Source: Limiplasma sp031556335 (GTDB taxonomy: Bacteria; Bacillota; Clostridia; Christensenellales; Aristaeellaceae). From it: DNA of 28,312 bases. This document shows positions 16,292-24,800 of this stretch, piece by piece. Position 1 is the stretch's first letter, and the number at the start of each line of letters is the position of its first letter. The position numbers were made by a program, and so were the translations under genes. The DNA lies in the NCBI GenBank assembly GCA_031556335.1, contig JAVBTE010000157.1, forward strand, positions 1-28,312, in the 5' to 3' direction. The notes below the pieces were generated by a model. That model saw only the letters and a list, made by a program, of their open reading frames with translations, was not told where the DNA came from and searched no databases.

Positions 16292-16540
16292 ATGAACGAC
16301 AAAGCGATTATGGAAAACCTGCTGCAAACCGCGAAAGGCGCATGCGACCTGTACATGCACGGCACCATCGAATCCAGCACCCAAAACGTGCACGGCGCCT
16401 TCGACCAGGCGCTGAAAGACAGCCTTGGCATGCAGAGCGGCATTTACCAGAAGATGTCGCAAAAGGGCTGGTATCCCATGCAGCAGGCGCAGCAGCAACA
16501 AATTACCGACATGAAGAACAAATTCTCGGCCATGCAGTAA
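16292..16540 (+). CDS. CotF-family spore coat protein
   Basis: 82 residues. The core (residues 2-66) matches the CotF domain pattern: two helices in a hairpin (MENLLQTAKGACDLYMHG and STQNVHGAFDQALKDSLGMQ) followed by the characteristic KGWYP near residue 58-62 and a glutamine-rich tail (QQAQQQQ). CotF-domain proteins are deposited in the coat of endospores. This copy is about half the length of Bacillus CotF, as in many Clostridia where the domain is encoded alone. GAGGAGG (16279-16285) precedes ATG 16292. It implies an endospore-forming organism or ancestry. It is followed by a strong hairpin. Confidence 0.85.
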   Translation: MNDKAIMENLLQTAKGACDLYMHGTIESSTQNVHGAFDQALKDSLGMQSGIYQKMSQKGWYPMQQAQQQQITDMKNKFSAMQ

Positions 16541-16565
16541 ACGAAAAACCGAGAAGAGCCGCGTG

Positions 16566-16614
16566 CAAACACACGCCCGGTCTGGCGGCATCGCCGGAGC
16601 GGGCGTGTGTTTTG
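16566..16614. terminator. Bidirectional hairpin terminator between coat genes and ygiQ
   Basis: The outer stem AAACACACGCCCG (16567-16579) pairs with CGGGCGTGTGTTT (16600-16612), and an inner hairpin GGCG-GCAT-CGCC lies at 16584-16595. A short T-run (TTTT, 16610-16613) follows on the plus strand and TTT on the minus. It lies between the convergent 3' ends at 16540 and 16624. Confidence 0.75.
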
Positions 16615-16623
16615 CGCGGAAGC

Positions 16624-18705
16624 CTACCGGCCCCGCCGGGCAGGGGCGCTTTTCCGGGCGGCGGGGTTGGCCCGGGGTTTGGGGCCGGAGGGATGGGCGG
16701 AACGCTTGTCGCTGGCCTTGCCGGGCCGCTTTCCGGGGGATTGTTGGGCGGCCTGACCGGACCGCTTTCCGGCGGGGCGGCCGGATGGCTGGCCGGGGGC
16801 CTGGTCTGACCGCCGGGCGGAGGCCTTGCTTTGTCCGGCCCCCTTTCCCTGCCTGGAAACCGGTTTGCGCGTTGCTCCGGAAGGTGCGGCCCCAACCTCC
16901 CGGCCCCAGGGCCCTGCTCCCCTCGCCGGGGGAACCAGGGCCTTTTTGCCGTAGCCGATCAGGTCCTCCCGGTCGCAAAGCCGCAGGGCTTCCCGGATGA
17001 GGGCGTGGTTTTTGGGGTTTTTCCATTGCAAAAGGGACCGCTGCATGGCCTTTTCATGGGCCGTGGTGGGCACGTATACGGGCTTCATGGTGCGGGGGTC
17101 CAGCCCGGTATGATACATGCAGGTGGAAAGGGTGCCCGGGGTGGGGTAAAAGTCCTGCACCTGTTCGGGCTGGTGGCCGGTTTCCCGCAGGTATTCCGTC
17201 AGCATCAGCGCGTCCTGGAGGGTGCTGCCGGGGTGGCTGCTCATCAGGTAGGGCACAAGGTATTGCTTCATGCCCAGGCGCTGGTTTGTGGCCTCGTACC
17301 GCTGCACAAAGCGCTCGTACACCTCCCGGCCGGGCTTGCCCATCAGGGCCAGCACATTCGGGCTGATGTGCTCCGGGGCCACTTTCAACTGCCCGCTGAT
17401 GTGATGCCGGCACAGGTCGTTGAAAAAGGTGGGGTCCTTGTCCGCCATCAAATAGTCAAAGCGCAGGCCCGAGCGGATGAACACCTTTTTTACCCTGGGA
17501 AGCCCCCGCATTTTTTGCAGGATGCCGGAAAGCTCTTTGTGGCTGACCTTCAGGTGCTTGCAGGGGGTGGGATACAGGCACTGGCGGTTTTTGCAGGCCC
17601 CGGATTTGAGCTGCTTGTCGCAGGCCGGGGCGCGGAAATTGGCGGTGGGGCCGCCCACGTCGTGGATGTAGCCTTTGAAATCGGGCATCTGGGTGATGAG
17701 CTTCGCCTCGTGAAGCAGCGATTCCTCGCTGCGGGAGGCCACCACGCGCCCCTGGTGGAAGGTGAGGGCGCAAAAGCTGCACGCCCCGAAGCACCCCCGC
17801 ACGGCGGAGATGGAAAACCGCACTTCCTCCAGGGCGGGCACCCCGCCCAGGGCGTCGTAGCAGGGATGGGCCAGCCGCACGTAGGGCAGGGCGTACACCC
17901 GGTCCAGCTCTTCCCGGGAAAGGGGCAGGGCGGGCGGGTTTTGCACCAGGTAGCGGTTTGCGTCCTGCTGCTGGCACAGGGTTTGTCCCCGCACCGGGTC
18001 TTGCTGCTCGTATTCCATCATGAAGGCCTGGGCGTAGGCCTTCTTGTCCTGGGCCACCTGGTCGTGGGCGGGCAAAACAAGGGCCCCCTCCGGCGGTTCT
18101 TTGGCCATGTAGCAGCAGCCCCGAAGGCCTGGCAAATCCTCCGGCGGCATGCCCCGGCGCAGCCAGTCGGCGGCGGCCAGGATGGTGGTTTCGCCCATGC
18201 CGTACAAAAGCAAGGAGGCGGCGCTGTCCACCAGCACGCTGCGGCGCACCTTGTCGTCCCAATAGTCGTAGTGGGAAAAGCGGCGCAGGGAGGCCTCGGT
18301 GCCGCCAATCAGCACCGGCAGACCGGGATAGGCCTGATGGATGCGGTTTGAGTACACTGTGGTGGCCCGGTCCGGGCGCAAACCCGCCTTGCCGCCGGGG
18401 GCGTATACGTCGGCATTGCGGCGCTTTTTGGCGGCGGTGTAGTGGTTCACCATGCTGTCGATGACCCCGGAGGTGACCAGAAAGCCCAGCTTGGGCCGCC
18501 CAAACCGCTTGAATTCTTTTGCGTCGTGAAAATCGGGCAGGCACAGCATGGCCACCCGGTAGCCCGCGTTTTCCAGCACCCGGCTGATGATGGCGTGGCC
18601 AAAAGAGGGATGGTCCACATAGGCCTCGCCCACCACATAGACAAAATCGGGCGCGTCCCAGCCAAGGGATTGCACCTCTTCCGGGGTGACCGGCAAAAAA
18701 TCCAT
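16624..18705 (-). CDS. ygiQ: YgiQ-family radical SAM protein with basic low-complexity C-terminal tail
   Basis: 693 residues. The start MDFLPVTPEE...GEAYVDHPSFGHAIISR is the conserved N-terminus of YgiQ (UPF0313). A B12-binding-like N-domain is followed by the radical SAM domain with the cluster motif Cys305-x3-Cys309-x2-Cys312 (CFGACSFC) and further conserved cysteines around DKQLKSGACKNRQC. The enzyme binds a 4Fe-4S cluster and S-adenosylmethionine; its substrate is not established. The conserved part ends near residue 590 (IGYGKKALVP). About 100 more residues follow, rich in K/R/P/S/G/A with PSG and PGK repeats, predicted disordered. ATG 18705 is preceded by GAAGGGA. It has its own extended -10 promoter and is downstream of ndvB on the same strand (99-base gap). 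Confidence 0.92.
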   Translation of the reverse strand: MDFLPVTPEEVQSLGWDAPDFVYVVGEAYVDHPSFGHAIISRVLENAGYRVAMLCLPDFHDAKEFKRFGRPKLGFLVTSGVIDSMVNHYTAAKKRRNADVYAPGGKAGLRPDRATTVYSNRIHQAYPGLPVLIGGTEASLRRFSHYDYWDDKVRRSVLVDSAASLLLYGMGETTILAAADWLRRGMPPEDLPGLRGCCYMAKEPPEGALVLPAHDQVAQDKKAYAQAFMMEYEQQDPVRGQTLCQQQDANRYLVQNPPALPLSREELDRVYALPYVRLAHPCYDALGGVPALEEVRFSISAVRGCFGACSFCALTFHQGRVVASRSEESLLHEAKLITQMPDFKGYIHDVGGPTANFRAPACDKQLKSGACKNRQCLYPTPCKHLKVSHKELSGILQKMRGLPRVKKVFIRSGLRFDYLMADKDPTFFNDLCRHHISGQLKVAPEHISPNVLALMGKPGREVYERFVQRYEATNQRLGMKQYLVPYLMSSHPGSTLQDALMLTEYLRETGHQPEQVQDFYPTPGTLSTCMYHTGLDPRTMKPVYVPTTAHEKAMQRSLLQWKNPKNHALIREALRLCDREDLIGYGKKALVPPARGAGPWGREVGAAPSGATRKPVSRQGKGAGQSKASARRSDQAPGQPSGRPAGKRSGQAAQQSPGKRPGKASDKRSAHPSGPKPRANPAARKSAPARRGR

Positions 18706-18722
18706 GGAATCATCCCTTCTTT

Positions 18723-18743
18723 GGGGAGGCCGTCGGCCACCCC
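18723..18743 (-). other. Hairpin at the 5' end of the ygiQ transcript
   Basis: On the minus strand GGGG-T-GGCC-GAC-GGCC-T-CCCC forms an 8-bp stem with one T-T mismatch and a 3-base loop. It sits between the predicted transcription start and the GAAGGGA ribosome binding site. No T-run follows, so it is not a terminator; it may stabilise the mRNA or affect translation. Confidence 0.5.
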
Positions 18744-18752
18744 GCTTTCAGG

Positions 18753-18761
18753 ATTATACCA
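18753..18761 (-). promoter_or_regulatory. Extended -10 promoter of ygiQ
   Basis: On the minus strand TGGTATAAT: perfect TATAAT (18758-18753) with a TG-n extension and a poor -35. Transcription would start near 18746, leaving a leader of about 40 bases. Confidence 0.7.
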
Positions 18762-18804
18762 TGGATGAGGGGGTTTGTGCGAGGGCGAAGCGGAAAAGCA
18801 AGGG

Positions 18805-21800
18805 TCACAGGTCCAGCTGCTCCATCAGGCGGATGGGGAAGGTGGCCTCGTGGATGCGGCCGTCGTCCACCAAAATCAGCCGGCCTTCGCTGAGGCGTTC
18901 CCCGTCGGCCATGGGATAGGGGCAGTCCTTGGCGGCGTGGAGGTGATAGGTGGTGGCGCCGTAACGGTAGGAAATGGTGATGCCGTCCCAGCTTTCCGGC
19001 AGGCAGGGGCGCAGGCGCAGGGTGTTGCCCAGCTTTTGGAAGCCGAACAGCTGCTCCAGCACGGTGTAATACAGCCAGGAGGCGCTGCCGGTGTACCAGG
19101 TCCAGCCGCCTCGGCCCCGCTGCTGGGGATGGCTGTAAATGTCCGCGGCCATTACGTAGGGCTCCACCCGGTAGCGGTTGGCCAGCTGGCGGGTGAGTGC
19201 GTGGTTGATGGGCAGGGCCGCCAGGGTCAGTTCCCAGGCCAGGTCGTCCCGGCCCAGCTGGTGCATGGCCCCGATGGCCCAGGGCACCGCATGGGTATAC
19301 TGGCCCCCGTTTTCCCGGATGCCGGGCAAATACCCCGCGATGTACCCCGGTTCTTCCAGACCGTTGAAGGGCGGCGCGAAAAGCTTCAGGATGCCGGTGT
19401 CCGCTTCGTACAGCGTGCGCCAAAGCTGGTCCATGGCCAGGCTGGCCCGCTCCCTAGAAACCCCGCAGAATACGGCCCATGCCTGGGGCAGCGCGTCGAT
19501 GCAGCACTCCGAGGAGCGGGAGCTGCCCAGGGGTTCGCCGTGGTCGTACCAGGCGCGAAGGTACCAGGAGCCGTCCCAGGCGTGCTGGTCCAGCATTTGC
19601 AACACTTTCAGCCTGCGCTGGGACAGGGTGCGCTGGGCCGACGGATCAAGAAGGGGCAGCATCCGGCGCACCACTTCGCAGTAGAACATGCCCAGCCATA
19701 CGCTTTCCCCGTTTTCCCCGCCCACGGCGTTCATGCCGTCGTTCCAGTCGCCGTCCCCCATCAGGGGCAGGCCGTGGGCGCCGAACTCCACCCGCTCCAT
19801 GGCCCGGAGGCAATGGTTCAGCAGGGGTTCGCTCAGTTCGGAAGCGGCGGGCTCGCTGAGGCGTTCCTTCTCGTCCTCCGCCAGGGGCTTGTCGGACAGG
19901 TAGGGCACAGGCACCTGCAAAATGCCGGCGTCCCCGGTCACCTGCACGTAAATGGCGGTGAGGAAGGGCAGAAAGAGCAGATCGTCGCTGATGCGGGTGC
20001 GCACCCCGAACCGGGGCGGATGCCACCAGTGCTGCACATCGCCTTCCTCAAACTGGTGCCCCGCGCACAAAAGGATGTGCTCCCGCACCAGTTGGGGCGC
20101 GGTGTACACCTGGGAGAGCATGTCCTGCAGCTGGTCGCGGAAGCCATAGGCCCCGCCCGCCTGGTAAAAGCCCGCCCGGGCGTAGATGCGGGCGGCGCGC
20201 ACCTGGTAGGGAAGCCAGCGGTTCAGCATCAGGGACAGAGCGGTATCCGGCAGGTCGAAGCGCAGGGCCCCAAGCTGCTGCTCCCAATACAGCTTGATCC
20301 AGTGCAACCGGGCGCTGGCGCCGTCGGTTCGCAGGGTTTGCAGGGCGGCGTCCAGGGCTTCCCTGGTGGGGGCAAAGCCCAGGGCGCAGGTGACGACCAG
20401 GGTTTCCCCGGGGGCCAGGGTAAAGGCATGGTGCAGCACCGCCACGTTGCCCATGTCCGACGGCAGGGCGGTGAAGGAGCTGAGGGCCACGGGGGCCAGG
20501 CCGTACAGGCCCTGGAAAGCGCCGGAGGACATGGTGGTGGCAATGGAGGGGGTGGGGTCCACCATGGCCAGGCAGGCAACGCCTTCCATGGCCGGGTTCT
20601 GGGCGTAGAGCACGCCCTCGTCCCGGTACAGGGCGGTCAGCTGTTCCTCGGCAGGGTGGTTGGACATGGAGAAGGTGCATACATGGTCAAACTCTAGGGT
20701 GCGTTCCACCACGTCGTCGTTCTTCACGTGCAGCACCCGGATGCCCAGGGGCAGTTCCCAATCGGTAAAGCAAATCAGCTTTTGGGCAATGCCGTAGCCG
20801 TGGGACTCGTAGGTGGTCACCCCGGGCGCGTGGGTCACCTGCACGTGCTGGTATCCGCCCAGGGGCCAGCGGGTGACGGACCACAGCAGCCGGTTGGCGG
20901 GGTCCCGCAGGAAGAAGTTTTCGTCCGCGTAGGAGGATACGGTGTCGTTGGGCCAGCGGGTGAGGCGGCCTTTGTGGCTGTTGGCCGCGTAGGTGAACAC
21001 CATGCCGCTTTCCGCCGCCAACGACCCGAAGGTGGGGGAGGAAAGCACGTTGGACCAGGGCGCGGGGGTGTTTTTGCCCGAGGGCAGGTTGATGATGTAG
21101 TTGCCGTCCACGCTGGAGAAGCCGCCATAGCTGTTGTGAAAGAGCAGGTCGTCGTGGGGGGGCGCGATCTGCTTCCAGGAGGACGAAGGCCGGGGATGGT
21201 CCACGGCCTGGGGCTTTACGCTGGTCAGCAGGGCTTTCAGCTGGTCCGCAAGGGGGCCCTTGCCCGCGCTGAGCACCACCCGGGCGCAGCTTTTGAGCAG
21301 GGCATATAATTCGGCGGACAGGCTTTGCCGCTCGAACAGGTGGATGCCGCCGTCCTTGCCGATCAGGTCCCGGCTGTAACTGGACTGGAACAGGTCGCTG
21401 AGGGCGTCCCGAAGGGGATGGGCATAGCCCGTGGTTTGGTCGCTGATCACCACCAGGTCGATCCAAAGGCCGCTCATGCGGTAAAAGGCATGGGCTTTCA
21501 GCAACAGCCGCATCAGGGAAAGGTCGCGGCCATCCTCGCACACCACCAGCAAAATGGGCAGGTCGCCGCTGATGCCAAGGCCCCACACCTCCCTAAGGGG
21601 AAGGCCCCCGGGCTGGCTGTGCATTTGCTGGTGGGGCTGCCCGGTGTAGCAAAGGCTGCCGCACAGGCGGGATACCGCGTTTTGCATGGCTGCGTCCAGC
21701 CCCAAGTACCGGGCCGTGACCAGGCCCTGGGTGCGGGCCAGCTCGTACACCTTGGCGGCGCTTTCCGGGTGGGCGTAGCGTTCCACCATGGCGGCGGAGG

Positions 21801-24800
21801 TATCTTGGGGGGAGGCCAGAAGGGTGGCGAACACAAACTGCACCTGCCCGCCGGAGGGCAGCACAAACTGGGCCCGCAAGCTGAGGCAGGGCTCGATGAC
21901 GGCCCCCACCACGTCGGCCATGGCGCTGATGGGCATGTCCAGCACCCGGGGGTTGTAGACCGTGTTGCCCCGGCCAATGAACAGGCTGCGGTCAGTTTGC
22001 AGGTGGCATACGTTCAGGGCGGTGTCCGTCCCCAGGGTATGCATCAGGCGCATGGGCTCCTGGCCGGGCTTGCGGTGGCGGCGGGTGGCCATCACGCCGT
22101 ACTTGCCCAGGCGGGAGGTTTCGATAAACAGGTTCTGAAAGGAGGGGTGGGCCGTATCCTCCCGCTGGGAGGCCATGGCCAGCTCCAGATAGCTGCACAC
22201 CTCCAGCATGCGCTCGGCGGAGGATTCGTTTTTCAGCGTCAGGTGATGCAGCACCGTGCCGTCCAGCGGGTTCACAAAAATTCTGAGGGTGGACTCCACA
22301 TGGAACCGGCTGCGCACAAACACGGCCTGGGAAGTTTCAAACTCGGTGGAGCCGGTGATGAGGGGGTCCGTGGTGAACCAGTGGGAGCCGGACTGGGAAT
22401 CGCGCAGGTACAGCCGCATGCCGCTGGGAATGCGGCACTGTTCCCGGAAGCGGGTCAGCATCACGCCGTCCCGGCTTAGATAGCCGCCGCCCTGGGCGTC
22501 GATGAAAACGGTGGTGCCGCCCCCGTGCAGCAGGTGGGCGTCCATGGGAAAGTAGAGGGGATAGGCCAGCCGGTGGGCGTGAAGGGGGTCAAAGGCTGGC
22601 TCCAGTTGGGCGCGCTTTAAGGGGTGCTTGATGACCCCCCGGCCCTTTTGGGGTTTTTCTTCCAAAAGAAGGGCAAAGGCCTGGGCCCGGGGCAGGCCGA
22701 AGAACAGCTTGGCCAGATAATTGTCGCTGACGGCGTTGCAAACGGCGCACAGGATCATGCCCTGATGGTGGGCCATGTGGCTGCGCACGATGCGGAAGGC
22801 CCGGCCGTCGCCAATGCGCTGCCGGTTGAAATCCGCCGCCTCAAACAGGCCCAAAGGGCCGTCCCAGCCCAGGGCCTGCATTTTTTGCAGGTTGCGGAAG
22901 GCGCCTTTTGTGTCCAAGGCCAAAGAAAGAACGGACGCGTAGGGGGTGATGACCTCCTGGTTGCGGGTGGGGTCCAGGGCCAGGGCGGGGATGCCGAAGG
23001 CCTTGTATTGGTAGTAAAGGTTCGGGTCAAAGGCGTAGTAGCCGCTTTCGCTGACGCCGTAGGCGCCGCCCAGGCGGTTGCGCTGCTGCTCCTTCAGGGC
23101 GCTGCGGCAGGCGCTGTGCAAAAGGGTGCCTTTCACCGGGGGCAGGAACAGGAGGGGCATCATGTATTCAAACATGGTGCCGCTGTAACTGACCAGGGTT
23201 TGCCCCCGGGCGGTGCGGGTCATGCCCCGGCCCAGGCGGTACCAGTGCTTTACGGGCACCGCGCCCATGAAGATGGAAACGAAGCTTAACAGGCGCGATT
23301 CGCTGGCCAGAAGGTCGTAGTGGGAGAGGCGGTCCAGCTGCTTTTCCGGCTGCACGCCAATGTAGAAAAGCTCGGCCTCCGAGTCGTAGAGCGGTTCAAA
23401 CCGGATGGCGTAGGCCAGGGCGTCCAGCCGGGCGCTGAGGTCGTGGTTGGAGGGGGAGAGTTTCGGAAACAGGGTGCGGATGCCCTGGGCGCAGGCCAGA
23501 AGGCACACGGCGTAGTTGCCGCTGTCCACCGAGGACACGAACAGGGGCCGCATGGGTTCCAGGGTGCGGGTATCGTACCAGTTGTAAAGATGGCCTTCCC
23601 AGGTCTCCATTTTTTCCAGGGTGTCGAGGGTGCGACGGATGCGCTCCGCCATTTCGTCCGGGGGCAGGAACCCAAGCTGTTCCGCCACGATGAGGGACAC
23701 CAGATAAAGCCCGATATTGGTGGGGGAGGTGCGGTGGGAAATGCCCTTGTTGGGTTCGATCTGCACATTGTCCGGGGGCAGGAAGTTTTCCGATTGCAAA
23801 ACGGTGGTGTCAAAGAAAAGCCAGGTGGCGGCGGCCAGGCGTTTCAGCTCGTCCCGCATGAAATCGGTCATGTACCGGGGCTGGCGGTAGGGCTGTTCCC
23901 ATAGGGGCAAAAACACCGGAAACAGGCCCCACAGCGCGCCCAGGGCCAGGCCCTGGTAAAACATGGGGTTCAAAAGGAAGGCCACGCCCGCCATCAGCAA
24001 CCCCGCGCCCATGTTGATGTAGAAAAACGTAAGGGAGGGCGTGGCTGTGGGCCGGCTCAGCTGGGCCGCCGTGGTCCATTGAAGCAGGTTCCGGCGGGAC
24101 ACGAACATGCGGTACAGCGTGCGCAGGATGGCGTCCGCCTGCATGACGGCCTCGCAGGGCAGCATCAGAATGTGGCAGGCCATGGCGCCAAGGCTCATGA
24201 GGCTGAAAGGGAAGTTGGGCGCCAGCTCGCCGGCCAGCAGCGTCAGCAGGAAAAGCCAGGGCTTGTGCGCCGCCATGGCATAGGCCAGCATGATGAGCTT
24301 TGCGGGCAGCGTCAGGCTGCGGAGCATGTTTTGCCATACCTTGTGCTTGGACACCGCATCCAGGCAGTTTTTGGGCGCGCGGGACTGCACGGGAAAGAAG
24401 GGGAACACATAGGGAAGCAGCTGCCAGTCGCCCCGGGTCCACCGGTGAAGCCGGTACAGGAAGCCTTTCAGGGTGGAGGGTTGGCCGTCGAACAGGGTGA
24501 TGTCGCTGGCCACGGCGCAGCCCGTCAGTTCGCCCTCCAAAAGGTCGTGGCTTAAAATGGCCCGGGGCAATATTTTGCCCTCGGTGGACTGCAAAAAGGC
24601 CTTGGGGTCGATGATGCCTTTGCCCACAAAGGAACCCCGGCCATAAAAGTCCTGCATCAGGTCGGAAGAAAGGGCGTTGTAAGGGTCCGCGCCGCCCCGG
24701 CCGCCCAAAAACAGGGACAGGTAGCTGCCCACGGTATGGGTGGCCACCTCCATGCGGGGTTGGAGAATGCTGAGGCCGCGCATTTTGCCCCGCAGTTCCC

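Noticed and set aside
18775..20697. Very long plus-strand open frame (640 codons) opposite ndvB, and similar antisense frames opposite ygiQ (16831-18351), wbpA (14633-15904) and the hybrid kinase (5557-6822).
   Set aside because: They lie antisense to genes with clear motifs, have Gly/His/Gln/Arg-rich composition typical of GC-rich shadows, and show no domain or ribosome binding site.
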